NCBI GenBank assembly: GCA_963576475.1 | Contig: OY754969.1 | Coordinates: 28,929,388-28,993,387, forward strand | Length of the DNA: 64,000 nucleotides | Reading direction: 5' to 3' | DNA from: Molanna angustata | Taxonomy: Eukaryota > Arthropoda > Insecta > Trichoptera > Molannidae | Shown: positions 39,286-52,637 of the stretch, in pieces | Numbering within the stretch: the first letter of the stretch is position 1 | How the letters are laid out: every line of letters begins with the position of its first letter | Notes under the pieces: model-generated | What the model saw: the letters and a program-made list of their open reading frames with translations, nothing else | Told to the model about the DNA's origin: nothing | Databases searched by the model: none | Made by a program: the position numbers and the translations under genes

Positions 39286-41891
39286 CGGCAAAATAGTTAT
39301 TCATATATCTCTACAATCCGCGAAAATTTAAATTTAAACATTTATAACCTCTACGGGAAGGACACTCATCTACTCATCAAGACATTTGAAAAGCTGAGAA
39401 CAAAGAAAGCTAAATTGTTATGCAGTATAACATTTTTACAAAGATGCCGTGACAATGGAATCATTCCGGTTGCGTTCACGCTGAAAAATAAACATCCGAG
39501 TTCTCGCAAGACATCACAGATACTACACAATACAAGCATGGCTCTCCTACGCGAAGAAATAAGAAACAAGCGAAACGCTCTCCACCCAATTTACAAGAAG
39601 TTCACTACCAACTAACTGCTACACTCCACTCTTTACTATGGGACGAAGTCGACCTTTTAACAACACAAAGAGCTACATTGAACAAAGAATTGACGACCAC
39701 ACGTTTAAAGAAGAAATATGACGCACTCTATTTAAAGTCGAATCCACCCGCAACAAAAATTTTCTCTCTGGATAATAGTAAAATTGTTATCAACAAATCT
39801 GACTGCCCACTGGATGAACCAACCACATCGGTACTTCCTAAAGGTTTTAACTACGCTGTGACCCCTACACGCATCCCTACGGAAGATATAATTACCGGAG
39901 TGGAATCAGCCATTATGAAGCTACCAGAAAAGGAAGCCGAAACTATAAGACAGTTAACCTGCGAAGTCCTAAGAAAATCCCATCCACCAAAACCTAATAT
40001 AACAAGAGAAGAACGAAAGGCTCTACGTTCATTAAAAATGAATAAGGATATTATTGTCTTACCAGCTGACAAAGGAAATGCGACAGTAATTATGAACACC
40101 AAAGAATATAAAGAAAAAATGCAAATCCTACTAGAAGATAAAACCACATACAAACGTCACCCGACCGATCCAACTACATATCTGGAAAAAATAACTAAAT
40201 CAAAGATTATGAAATCAAATATTGACCAAGAGATAAAAAAACTGATAATACCCCGAGAAAAATCATCCAGAGTACCGAGAATGTACGGTTTGCCAAAAAT
40301 ACACAAAGAAAATACCCCTCTCCGCCCAATCATCAGTGCCGTGGCCTCACCAACACAATCATTAGCAAAATACTTAGCAAGATTCATGCAACACCATGTA
40401 GAGACAGCATCATCCTACATAAAAAACGCTGAACATTTTATCGAGCGAATAAAAGATGTCAACATACAAAAAGATGACATACTCCTAAGTCTGGATATAG
40501 TGTCTCTCTTCACAAACGTACCAGTGTCTGAAGTATTAGAAATAATCAGTGAAAGATTGAAACCGCCGAAAGACATCCTTGATCTCACAGAACATTGCCT
40601 GAACAGCACATATTTTCAATATGACGGCGAAATGTACAAACAAGTAAGAGGCGCACCAATGGGATCTTCACTATCACCTGTAGCAGCAAATATATATATG
40701 ACAGCATTTGAGGAAGACGCTTTAAATGACTATCCCTACAAACCGGCTGTATGGGTCAGATATATTGACGATATTTTCATCATCTGGCGCCATGGCGAAG
40801 ACGAACTCAATAAATTTGTCGCATATCTCAATAACAAGCATCAATCAATTCAATTTACAATGGAGAAAGAAATAAACAATCAACTAGCATTCCTCGATGT
40901 GATGGTCAAAAAGAAAACTGATGGCTCATTAAGTTTTACCGTTTATCGAAAACCAACACACACAGACAGATATTTACATGCAGATTCACACCACCACCCA
41001 GCCCAGTTAGCAGGATTGGTCAATACACTGGTCACCCGGTCAAAAAGAATATCGGACGCGGAAAATATTGACCTAGAAATAAGAAGCCTCAGTGAAGCTC
41101 TCCGTGCTAATGGATACCACCAGAATACGATTAATAAAGCCATTAAAAAAGAATCAGTAAAAAATAATAAGGAAAAGGACAAAGAAGAGATACGCGGGAT
41201 GGCAATACTACCATACGTCAGTGGATCTACAGACAAAATATGTCGCTTACTGAAAAAACACAATATAAAAACAGTCTTCAAAACCGACCGAAAAATTTCA
41301 TCTTTTTTACGACCAAATAAAGACAGCATACCACTAGAAGCACACGGCGTATACGAGATCCCCTGCGGCACATGCGAAAAAACATATGTCGGCCGCACAA
41401 ACAGAAAAGTGTCAGCACGCGTGGCCGAACACCGATTAGATGTTAAACAAAATAAATCTACATCAACATTAGCGAACCACGTGATGACAGAAGGTCATAA
41501 TATAAATTTCGATGCAGCAAAAATATTAGTCCAACTTAATAATGAAATAAACAGAATATACAGAGAGGCAATCGAAATCGAAAAACGGCCTCATGCCATG
41601 AACACAAGAGATGATTCCCGCCGCCTGCCGCTAGCATGGAAACCAGTCCTCGATTCATATTCAAGCGACCGCGTACCAACAAACGAACCGCTGCCCGACC
41701 ATACAACCACCACTGCTCTACCCCCCTCAGACCCCCCGCACACTGCTTTACGGCGATCGACACGCATACACACCGTCATAACGTCATACAGCGAACCGCC
41801 AGTCACCCATGCTCACACCGCCACCCCCCCCACCACACGCCGCATCACACGCCAATCGACACGCCAATACACGAACACAACATACAAATAG
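39286..41891 (+). pseudogene. PLE-B reverse transcriptase / GIY-YIG endonuclease, one frameshift
   Basis: The N-terminal part ([19 protein letters not shown] ... REEIRNKRNALHPIYKK) runs to a stop near 39613. The true frame resumes as NLQEVHYQLTATLHSLLWDE, so a small indel near 39570-39600 breaks it. Then an uninterrupted frame to 41891: KGFNYAVTPTRIP (39840), ADKGNATVIM, SLDIVSLFTNVP (motif A), GAPMGSSLSPVAAN (B), VRYIDDIFIIW (catalytic YIDD, near 40758), LAFLDVMV, GVYEIPCGTCEKTYVGRTNR (41345 onward), EHRLDV, REAIEIEKR, and a basic, Pro/Thr-rich tail. All catalytic motifs remain. The copy lacks its own ATG and first residues, which are present only in the downstream pseudo-LTR (ATG 41958). 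Confidence 0.88.
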
Positions 41892-41957
41892 GAACGCGAA
41901 ATACAACACGGTGTTAGTCGCTCCGTGTCTGCGTTTGCGAACCGACCAGCCTCGATA

Positions 41958-42020
41958 ATGACCGATGATATTCGGTTGAAACGTCGGCAAAACCGTCCTT
42001 TTCAGGACGAAAACAAGCGG
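41958..42020 (+). other. Twin hairpins around GAAACGTCGGCA at the PLE-B start
   Basis: ACCGA-TGATAT-TCGGT is followed by TGAAACGTCGGCAAAAC and CGTCCT-TTTC-AGGACG. The layout equals that of PLE-A but with different stem bases, suggesting compensatory change. An inverted copy lies at about 37890-37950. Confidence 0.45.
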
Positions 42021-42139
42021 ATAGCCCGGAAAAATAGTTATTCATATATCTCTACAATCCGCGAAAATTTAAATTTAAACACATATATATATATATAGCT
42101 GTTGTATCCAATACTACATATAAAAATAAAATAAAAATA

Positions 42140-43127
<988 letters not shown>

Positions 43128-44620
43128 TTTTTTCCACAAGTTATCTTAAAAACTACTAACATTCATAGAGAGCTAGCTCTGCAAATTTCATTTGCCTTGT
43201 ATTAGAGGATCATGTTGAAAAGTTCACTTAAATTGTACGAGTACCAAAAATCGATATTTTTTAGTGATCACGTAAACCAGCCGATGACAGGTCGTAAGCT
43301 CTGTAGGTGCCTCGAGTTCCTGGTTCTTCTACAATATCCCAACTTCGTCTCTATTGAGATGTTAAAAAGTTTGTCAATAAAAATACCATGTTAAAAATGT
43401 ACGCCTGGTGCTCTTCAAACAGTAGGTATACCTAACTGTTGAGTTATACATATGTAGGTACGATAAAATACGAAACAGGATTCATTTTATATGTGATATT
43501 TATCCCTAAAATTTCACCGTTTCCTAGTTCACAGTTTATAGCAGGCTAGCTAATGTTCGCGAAGGGTCCGCTAGTTAATTGTTTTTTTACTATTCAATAT
43601 TCAAAAATTATGAGATGTAAATTGTGAATATGTATTTTATGATCTGTGGCAGAGATATTTGATTGATTCGATACATTTTGAAGAAAACAGCCAAATCAAC
43701 GAAAACGAGTCATAACAGTTAATTTATCTTCAGTCAGTAACGGAAACAAAATTACTCAGACAAAATAATTTCACGTATGATTCACATTTAAAAACATAAA
43801 TATACCCTATACTGTAAATAAAATTATATCAATAGCTTATATCGAGTCATGGCCTCTAGCAAATTCCTCCTCCAATCTCTGTTGTCATTTGCCATGTTTT
43901 AAAGACAGATTTTTTTGAGGTACAATAATAACTCTCCCAGTTTATATAGCTATCTGCTTTTGTAAAATACACGTTGATAGATAATATTACATAATAATCA
44001 ATATTATTTGTATCTGAACATTTTATTCATATTTGATTCTGGAATTCCTAAAATCTCTCGAGCATCCAACTTCGGAATCTTATAAAGGAAAATTAAATTA
44101 CACATTGTGAATTGTAGAAACGGCTCGAGGCAAAAAAGTTACTTAGGCGGGTGCTGAAGGAAATGTGTAGGTAGATATTTCGCAATACCCACACGTCTTG
44201 GGTGTTGGTACAATCTATCATTTTCTCACTGTGTCAGGGGGCTAGGCTAAATGAACATGTTCCATGCGTTTCCTAATGGAAACCAACGCTTAATTTTCCT
44301 CTAGGACTTCGTCGCTGGGTTGTTTGAAATAATCAAATGGTAGTTGTCGATGAAGTGAAAATCCATTAAAAATGGTTTTAACCTAATCTAATCTATGTAA
44401 GTCAAAGCTTCTGGAAAATATCTCAAGAATTTATATCGTAAAGGGGTGCAGTTACCTATACTAACACAGCAAAAAAGCTTAGCAAAAACTATACCTACCC
44501 AGAAACCTTGAAAAAAACATCATCGTCAATGAATTATAAAAATATACAGAGCGTGAGTTGAGTAGGTATATAAAACTACTGTATGTTCTGAAAAATAAAT
44601 ACAATAAAAATATAATATAT
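43128..44620. other. Gene-free stretch with an isolated Helitron-type 3' end
   Basis: No coding. 43546-43574 ends GAAGGGTCCGCTAG|TTAA, like the right end of H2 copy E (28241), but I could not find its 5' start. The words near 43266-43302 repeat those near 1992-2032. Confidence 0.4.
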
Positions 44621-45215
44621 ACATACATACCATCACGCCATGTCCCTTACGGGGTAAGCAGAGAAAACCGAGCGCCATACGTCTTTATTTTTGCACACAT
44701 TTCTGGCTTCCTTTACATCCATCCATCGTTTCATACATACTCGTCGATTGTTGAAACTATTTATGTTTCCTTCTTTCAAAATATCATTCACATGGTTATG
44801 CCATCCCTTTCTGGGGCGCCCCTTCCAATCACTCTATCTCTTACACCCATGTATATTTTTTTGGTCAGTCGTTTATAGTTCATTCTTTCAATATGTCCAA
44901 ACCACCTCAAGGCATTCACTTTCATTTTACATATAATATCCTTCTTTATCTTGCATTCTCTCTTTATGTCCTCATTTTTTAAATAAATAAAAAATGCGCA
45001 AGTGGCGAGTTTATTGCCGTATGGCAATTTCTTCCAACTAACCAGTGTTTACAGCCCAGAGAAGCAATATTTGCGTGAGAAATGAATTGAAATAAATTTT
45101 TCCTCTGCTGTGAATCGAAACCAGGACGCTCACACAGAATCTGAACGGCTTACCAACTGTGCCACGGTGGTCGGCCAATGTCCTCATTTTTTATTCTATC
45201 ATATATCGTTCTATT
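44621..45215 (-). pseudogene. LINE-B fragment interrupted by a SINE
   Basis: The 3' end (CATACCATCACGCCATGTCC on the plus strand) is that of LINE-B. The minus strand reads KMKVNALRWFGHIERMNYKR, and upstream RNEDIKREC. After the SINE (44981-45177) the match resumes as the TATGATAGAATA...AATGAGGACAT block. Degraded and frameshifted. Confidence 0.7.
44981..45177 (-). mobile_element. tRNA-derived SINE family 1, full length, inside LINE-B
   Basis: 15-bp target-site duplication ATGTCCTCATTTTTT (44966-44980 and 45178-45192). On the minus strand: GGCCGACCACCGTGGCACAG with GTTGGTAAGCCG (A-box region), TGGTTTCGATTCAC (mutated B box), a body TTCATTTCTCACGCAAATAT, and a 3' tail TGGTTAGTTGGAAGAAATTG, CCATACGGCAATAAACTCGC, ending A-rich. 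The tail resembles the 3' tail of the CR1-like LINE at 2625-2680. Confidence 0.8.
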
Positions 45216-45796
45216 ACATACTTATAAGAATATAAGAATCGTAAACCTTTATTCTTGTTTTTTGAAATAGAATTTTGGTTTATACATCAATACTATTTTC
45301 ATTCTCTCGATGCAATTGTCTACTAACTATTTTCCATGAGCTTTCTAATGGAATCTAATGCTTGATTCTCTTCCAAGACTTTGGTTGTTTGCGGGGCTTA
45401 AGAATAATTCTCGCCTCTCGCCATACTTGCAAGGGACAGAACATACATTCTGGGAGAAGTTTAGATTTGTTTCCAGCTCTTCCCGGAATGTGAAATGGGT
45501 TTATTTACACGGCCGGAGAAATTTTCACACTAAGCCGACATAAAATTGTCAGACATTTCTAACGTCTTGATAGAAGGAAAAATAAAAACTTTTAGAGAGA
45601 CAGTTGGAAAGCTTACGACCAGAATCTGGGATGTTAACGAGAGGTAGGTGATAACAAATATAAAAATAATGTGTTCAAAAGAAATTTATTGTACATTTCG
45701 TGAAATACTAATGGTAAAAATCAAACAAGTTTTATACTCTAGAGTTCGCCAAGCGAAAGAATGCGGGTGATATCACCTGTTCATAAACCAACTTAA
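45216..45796. other. No gene seen
   Basis: AT-rich; 45300-45410 shows weak similarity to 44215-44330 (TTTCTAATGGAA, GACTT...GTTGTTTG). No coding. Confidence 0.3.
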
Positions 45797-46618
45797 GAAG
45801 ACATATAACGCTAAATCTAGATACTGAAAACATGATATATCAAAACCGCCTAAAGTACTATGAAGTTACGTGTTAGTAAGGGTAACTATCGCATGCAATA
45901 AAAAAAATTTATACGTGATTTAGATTATCGGAAACCCAAAATTTGTTGATTTTTTGCATTTTAAGAACAAACCTGACTTGAAATGAAAAAACTGTGTCGG
46001 TCATTCACTTTGATTTTATGCACTCTTTAAGCACACAAAAGATTTATTTCTCTACGACACATAGTAATGGAGTAATTTAAAAATAATGCATAGTGTGAAG
46101 TATGTAAGATGTTTTTGTGAATGTGTGTGTGTGTGTGTGTGTGTGTGGGTTTATATATATCAATGTGTGTATGTATTATGTATTATATGAGTGCGTTTTT
46201 GATTTATGTAAGTATTTTGTTTTGTTATAGTTTTGGGGCATTTTTGAAATTTTAATTCAAATATGTAAGCATTAGGATCATGCTGAAAATCAGCTGCAGG
46301 GGGCTTGTCCTCCTGCAACATAGCTGAGCATGGTCCTTTTGAGTTGGAGAGGTTGTTTTCATTTATTTTTATTTTATTTTTTATATCTTGTATTTGTATG
46401 TAACTTCCTCTGCTCAATAAATGTATTATTATTATTATTAAAAAGGGATATATTAAATATTTTTTAGGGGAATAAGACTGAATTTTGAAATTGTGTGACG
46501 AACATTCACTAGAAAAATGTTGAAAAGACTTATACTATTATTTCTAGAAACACACTGTTTAACATATTTGAGGGTTTTGATTTGAAATTGAGGTGTTCAG
46601 GTTTAGGTATATGGCCTC
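45797..46618 (+). mobile_element. TTAA-type MITE, copy 1 (interrupted)
   Basis: Same element as 52638-53111. The left end is TTAA|GAAGACATATAACGCTAAA and the right end is GTATATGGCCTC|TTAT. It is split at about 46090-46440 by a LINE 3' UTR-like insertion. No coding. Confidence 0.6.
46090..46440 (+). mobile_element. LINE 3'-UTR-like insertion in the MITE
   Basis: Absent from the sister MITE copy, so it is a later insertion. It contains (GT)n at about 46118-46146, GGGGGCTTGTCCTCCTGCAA, then TCAATAAATGTATTATTATT, a polyadenylation signal followed by (TTA)n. It is probably the 3' end of a retroelement; the family is unknown. Confidence 0.5.
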
Positions 46619-46622
46619 TTAT

Positions 46623-48159
46623 GTACAGTGATGCATGATTTGTATCAATCAATTAAATCTGTTGACATTGAACGTTGTGTAACGTATGACCTTTGCAACC
46701 GTGCTGTATAAGAGTAACCTTCATTCTCTCACTTGTAGAGCTCTACGAACTTTCATTCCTTTTTATATGTTATTTTTGACTGGTTGAATCTGACCACTTT
46801 TTACAATATAAACACCGCGAAAACAAGAACAGTAACTACAAGCGATTTTACCTAGTTTAAATTAAGATGTATAGGTATAGAATTGTTTGAGAAACTGAGG
46901 TAGACCACGAAAGAACTAGCAAACCTACATTTAAGATGATAAATCCAATCAACTATTTAAGATGATAAATCCAATTGATATGATATAATGAATTTCAATT
47001 AAGCAAATATGAATGTTAGAACATAATTGTGTGGTGTTCGGTTATGTTTGTCTACCACAACAATACGGATATGAGGTGACAGCAAATTCTTATATATAGC
47101 AATTAAAAATGTCATAGTTCATCTCAAATAAATTATAGGATATTAGATAGAACAGTAAATATGTTTTTTATTACTAATCTACAACGATAACGCCAGTTTA
47201 GAGTCGTAAAATCGTTTTTTCTTTGTTTTATCTTAGGAAGATTAAATGCAAAGATTACACATGAAAACAACCAATAAAAATGCCATAGAAAATAATATAA
47301 TGGTTTCCGGGTAGCATTATTGTACAGTGTATTCCGAATACGAATAAAACTATCTGAATATTCGCATGCGCCAAGAATAAGAAAGCAATAAATAGCGAAA
47401 AGAATCAATGGTTAGGTGTCCCAAGTGCTAGTGTAATAAAAGCCGATAATTTAATACTTTTTAATGCATTTTTATAATTTATATTTAGTTTTTTGGAGTC
47501 GTTTTTTAAAATTACTTTTGTTATAGTTTTAAAACGTTTTTCTTTTTTTTATTTATAAATAATATTTTATTAATTTGTGAATGTTTTGGAGAAAGTTATT
47601 TATCCTTTTGTATATTATTGTGGTGGCTGTATTTAGTCCCGAACAAATAAAAAAACAATGTTTCAATCAACAAGCTAGACATAGCCTCTAGCCTTGTGGC
47701 CTCTAATGATGCTGGCTGTGTCTAGTGAAAGCGCTTAGGTTTTAACTATATGTACCAATTCATACATTTAAGTTTAGTTAAAATCAATAATATAATAAAA
47801 TGTCATTTTAAATACATTTAAATTACATTTATAAAATGAAAATGTTTATTGTCACTGAGTAAAGATGAGAAAATGGCGGTTTCAGTAATGTCAAAAATAA
47901 CTATTACGTATTTTTTGAACAGTGGATACTCAAAGAAAGAAAAATAAAGAAAATTAATTACGCTCCAACGAAATTCCATTATATTTCTATTCAAAGGAAG
48001 TCGTTTTCATTAAAAAGAAACAAGCTTATTGAAACACTATTGTTTTTACTTTTTTTCGGAAATCTATGCCTACTTCAGACAAAATGCTTCAGATATAAAT
48101 TAAACTTTTTTAAATTTCCTCATTTTAATAGATTATAACTTCAAAATACCTGTGCAATC
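46623..48159. other. No gene seen
   Basis: AT-rich with small chance frames only. The end near 47620-47660 (CCGAACAAATAAAAAAAC) could be a retroelement tail. Confidence 0.3.
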
Positions 48160-48174
48160 GTTGTTACATTTTAA

Positions 48175-48502
48175 ATACATACCATCACGCCATGTCCCTC
48201 ACGGGCTAGGCAGAGAGAACCGAACGCCACTTACTTCTATCTTGACATACATTCATCGCCTCGTCAACATTCATACATCGTCTCATACATGTTCGTCTGT
48301 TGTTTACGCTTCTATCATTTCCGTCTTTCAAAATACCGTTCACATGGACGTGCCATCCCTTCCATGGGCAGCCCCGACCTCTCATTCCATTGCTGTTCGC
48401 AATGTATATTTTCTTCGTCAGGCGTTCTTCATTCATTCTCCCCATGTGGCCAAACCATCTCAATGTGTTCACTTTCATTCTATTAATGACATCTTTCTTT
48501 AT
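48175..48502 (-). pseudogene. LINE-B fragment with a 15-bp target duplication
   Basis: Flanked by GTTGTTACATTTTAA at 48160-48174 and 48503-48517. The minus strand reads KVNTLRWFGHMGRMNEERLT, RGRGCPWKGWHVHVNGILK, and RRCMNVDEAMNVCQDRSKW, ending in the LINE-B 3' UTR. It is 5'-truncated (328 bp), with the frame nearly open. Confidence 0.8.
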
Positions 48503-48517
48503 GTTGTTACATTTTAA

Positions 48518-49111
48518 TTATTTAAATGTAGTTTATTACTTACAATTATTTACAAAAATCTTGCTATATCCGTGGTGTTTATAAATAAAATGTATACAAA
48601 TATTTTATTTATAATTAATTAATTAAATCTTTCGATTGCGGTGAGGTCCAAGATGACAAGCATCTTCTTGTCTGCCGAAACATGGAACTCGGTTGTGGCA
48701 AAAGACGTGGCAATTGCTGCTGCAACGTACTGGAGTGTTAAGGACTAATATGTATGTCCGGACACGTTTAATAAGTATATAAAAATATTTATTTGTAAGA
48801 TTACCTTAATCCAAACTAAAAAAACAAAACTCAGAATCAATAATTAATATTAATAATTATAATTAATCAAGAATTCAATAGTAAAATATTAAACTGCGCT
48901 GAGCTGTAAATAGACATTCATAATATTTTTAGTTGATAATTACTAAAAAATCAATAAAAAAAACAAGCACGAAACCATTGAGAAGAATCTCGTAAGATGT
49001 AAATGAGCACCATATTCAAAAGATTGGCTGCAACGTTTCAAACCTTTTGATAATTTTTTGTAATTCAGTATAAGTTAAAAATATGGACGAAAGTCTGTTA
49101 ACGTAGGTATG
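48518..49111. other. No gene; one weak transposon-like block
   Basis: 48636-48700 reads DCGEVQDDKHLLVCRNM, vaguely like the C...EDxxHLLxC zinc-knuckle end of LINE reverse transcriptases. It is too short to assign. Confidence 0.25.
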
Positions 49112-49114
49112 TAA

Positions 49115-49613
49115 AGTGCACTTTACACGGACACTATTTTCAACGCGACCCGGTTTCCAACGCTTAAAATTGTATCCAAAATACAGGTTACTCCAAACAT
49201 CGCTTTACACGCAACGCTTAAAACAGCATCCAAAATCGAGGTTACTCCGAGCGTCGCTTTAGTACTTTACACAGTTTACACAATTATATGTGCAAATTTT
49301 TGATATAATATAAATAAATGTATATCGAAAAATTATATAATAAATGTTTAATATAGTATATCGAAAGTTTCGACACTTTCCAAATAAGCAAAATACATCG
49401 CGAGCGAATGTCACACGTAAAAGTCAACGCAAACGGCAGCCATTTTGACTCGTCGGTAACGACGACAGCGAATAATTTTACAGATTTCTGTTTTACCAAA
49501 AAGGATGAAAATCGCGTTGAAAATAGAACACGTTCTATTTTTTTGCCCATCGCGTTGAAAATCCCGTCGAAAACCTGAAACCCGTTGAAAATAGTGTTCG
49601 TGTAAAGTGCACT
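49115..49613. mobile_element. PIF/Harbinger-like MITE (499 bp, TAA duplication)
   Basis: 31-bp terminal inverted repeats AGTGCACTTTACACG(G/A) followed by ACACTATTTTCAACG, with one mismatch, flanked by TAA at 49112-49114 and 49614-49616. The TWA duplication suggests the PIF/Harbinger superfamily. Inside, a block of about 65 bp (CGCTTAAAA...CATCCAAAAT, GGTTACTCC) is tandemly duplicated near 49155-49265. No transposase. Confidence 0.7.
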
Positions 49614-49616
49614 TAA

Positions 49617-50160
49617 GTATTATGGCTTGTGCCTATCTTGGTATGAGAAATAATCACGCACTTAATATTAAATGTCCGTGAGACCATGCTGCTATAACGC
49701 AATCGATTTTCCTCACATTAATCCGGAAGCGAGATAGGAAATACAATAAAAATTAATCCCTGAACGTATTAAACTAGATACCCACACACAATACTTGATA
49801 TAATCAATTCTATCATCCAAGTCCCGGACTTTCAACAAGCAGGGCATACCACAAATCATATGGCAGATAATCCTATGCAATAAATGGTCGGACCCCTCCA
49901 GCAGGAATGCAACCACTTGAATATATTGTGTTATGTATTGCTATACCATATTGTACTGCAGTCAGCTGAACATCGAGGGTTCTTCTCCATGCACAGATGA
50001 ACAAGTGCATCGTGCATCAAAGTGTGATTCACTCCAATGTTCGAAAAAAAAGTATGCCATGGTGTTTGACACTTGTTTAAATCCAGTGTTAACAAGATTT
50101 AAGCATCTACATATACAAACAGCACTAAATATTAACAACAAAAAAAGGAAACCTATCAAT
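49617..50160. other. No gene seen
   Basis: AT-rich; a run of unrelated small frames, with no motif. Confidence 0.3.
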
Positions 50161-50162
50161 CA

Positions 50163-50300
50163 AGATGGGTTAGTAGTCCAGTGGTCGCGAGTTCGAATCT
50201 TGCCACGACCGATTTCATTCATTTGTGCTTAGATTATGGAATATATTATAAGGATGTTAATGTAGTTGTTACAAGGATAAATTCATTTTTAAAAAAGATT
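50163..50300 (+). repeat. tRNA-derived SINE family 2, 5'-truncated
   Basis: TAGTAGTCCAGTGGTCGC and GAGTTCGAATCTTGCC (B box) match the SINE at 55845-56031. It continues CGACCGATTTCATTCATTTG and ends A-rich. The A box is missing. Confidence 0.55.
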
Positions 50301-50699
50301 TAAAACTTCATTTACCACCATTTGTATAGGTACACCATCATGTCATCATAAGAGAACCAAGTTCCTCACAACTTTTAGCATAGTTTTATGCATGCTCGCT
50401 GATTGCTCATAATTTTTATATGTTATTCTTCCAAATTTCCACTCAAAAGGCTCATGTCATCATTTTACATAAAGAACCTAGTTCTCATTGGACCCCTTTC
50501 ACCTATAATGTAAATGTAATTTTATAACATCTTTTGAGATAATAATGTTGAATGAGTTTATTGGTGAATGGTAATAAGCATATTCTAACAAATCAATATT
50601 TTCAGCCCTGAGAAGCTAGAACAGCATGATAAAATATTTTAAATAAATTCTGCTCAGACACCAGCAAATATCAAACGAATAACCTCTGTCACAGCCTTT

Positions 50700-51260
50700 T
50701 TACTCACTACCCCAAGAGGAGTGGGAAGTGATGAATTCGCAATAATTAAGGTTACTTTTTTATTGTATATTATCAACTAGTATCATGCTAAGATAGTTTC
50801 ATCACCATTTATTTATCTGTATGTGCTGTGTATTAATATGTGTTAGTACGGCGTGTTTATTCTACTTTATCGATTATAGACTAAAGTTCGATTCTTTTAA
50901 AATTTTGCAAAATTGTATATATTATTAGTATTAGATTTTGAAGGATATCTGATCAGTGCTTCTCAATTTTTTTAACTGTCAAATATTTCAAAGTAACCCC
51001 CCCAACTTACAATTTGAAATTTTTATTTTTAAATTGGTAAAAAGGCACATCACTTTCATAAAATGGCATTGGAGAGTAATCAAGTTTTCATAATAAAATA
51101 TTTAAATAAAAAATAATTTAAGAAACTCATTTCATGAAAATGCTGAATATTTTCCATACAAAATTTAAATACCTTGTGGAGTTACTTTTGGTAGTGAGGA
51201 GTGCTATGTATGTGAGTGATAGTGCTATGGCCACAACCCACTCGTTTCATTATATTTTCA
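50700..51260 (-). repeat. H1-related repeat, copy 1
   Basis: Contains GGCGTGTTTATTCTACTTTA, CTTTCATAAAATGGCATTG, CTCATTTCATGAAAATGCTG and GGCCACAACCCACTCGTTT. The last word read in reverse (GAGTGGGTTGTGGCC) matches repeated blocks of H1. Further copies at 54400 and 55700. Confidence 0.55.
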
Positions 51261-52266
51261 ATCATTTTATTGTAATTTATTTTGTTGAACCACATTTATA
51301 AACAAAATTAACCGACTTGGATATTTATAGCTCGCTTCTGAAATATAGGTACAAAAAATATACTACACGTATATAGGTACAAGTGTGAATGTAACGAAAC
51401 GAAATTACACCACGATGATATTATGGTGCATTGTATATTCGAGATGATTATAAATAATAATATTATGCATAAACAAAAGGGAATTTATTGATCGAACGAG
51501 TTGAATGCACATTTGCTGGCGTGTTTATGAATGATTATGAAAAACGGTATTATAGAACATGACATGCATTATGTAGGTATTTTCTTTGTATCCTGTATAT
51601 CGATTACTTGCGACACAAAATAACGTGTCCTACATTTCATTCATATCACATATCTCAACAACAGGTAGACTCAACAAAAGAATATCAATCGATCAAGAAG
51701 ACGACAAAGAATTAATAATATCAAAGCTATTAAGTTTTATATACCTACATTTTTTGAGGTTTTGAGTAACCATCGTGAACTTGTTTCCGTGGTGATCGAA
51801 TATTTTTTTGTCGTTTGATTTAAAATACATCATTTATATATAGGTAAAAAATTTACTTGTAAAGATTGGGCTGAACAGAGCTCATTCTAGTTGACCATCT
51901 ATGACTGAATTTAAATAATGCCTTTTTTCATTGAAGATACATACACATATTTATTTTGAGTAGGTACCCATAGAACATTAGTATATTTTGAAAGTTTTGA
52001 CAGATAAATAGTCACAGAGAATAAATAAAACGTTTTTTATAGCTTAGTATTATAACAATGTATAATAACTTGTTAGCTGTAAGTGGTGCTTTAAATAAAA
52101 ATAAATAAATAAATAAACAGTCCTTATATAGTCCGTATATGCAATTAAAAAATATTCGACCTCCTAGAGCCCAATCCTGCTTTGATATGCTTTGGATGGG
52201 TGAATTATTCACGATTGAATCTTTGATCGGTGCGTTGGTTGCATTTTATTTTGAACTATTGAATAA
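51261..52266. other. No gene seen
   Basis: AT-rich sequence with no recognisable element termini or coding signal. Confidence 0.3.
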
Positions 52267-52274
52267 TTTAAAAT

Positions 52275-52500
52275 AGGTACTGCCTCCCTGACCAGCTGAA
52301 TAGCCTAGGAATTTTTAAACCTAACCTACAAAAGTTTGGTAAAAATAGGTTGGTTAGGTTTGTTTGTAGTTATAATTGCGACTGGCGTGAGCCAGTTGCA
52401 TTATGTTTTAAAAAAAGTAACTAAAATATTAAAATAATATAAATAAATTGGTGTTGGTCAAATAATTTTTAACCAGCTGGCTGGTTAGGGAGGCAGTACC
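52275..52500. mobile_element. 226-bp MITE with an 8-bp target duplication (hAT-like)
   Basis: Terminal inverted repeats GGTACTGCCTCCCTGACCAG and, at the other end, CTGGTTAGGGAGGCAGTACC, flanked by TTTAAAAT at 52267-52274 and 52501-52508. An 8-bp duplication is typical of the hAT superfamily, but the terminus does not look like a classic hAT CA..TG end. No coding. Confidence 0.65.
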
Positions 52501-52637
52501 TTTAAAATATATGCATTTACAATTGATCAGCTAATTCTATCGTGATTTTTTTTTTATTCAGTTTTATAATTGAGTAAGTATAATAATTGAAAACGAAGAA
52601 ATTCCCATGTTCATTCCTTACTTTATCAGACACTTAA

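Larger units (their letters stand above)
39255..42081 (+). mobile_element. Penelope-like element PLE-B, nearly complete plus-strand copy
   Basis: Starts with a 29-bp duplicated block (GCCCGGAAAAATAGTTATTC followed by ATATATCTCT, at about 39256 and 39285). It contains the frame described separately and ends in a pseudo-LTR start (41892-42081) that again carries MTDDIRLKRRQ before breaking off at AATTTAAACA. A (TA)n tract lies close to the right. PLE-B differs clearly from PLE-A at protein level, so two PLE families share this locus. Confidence 0.85.
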
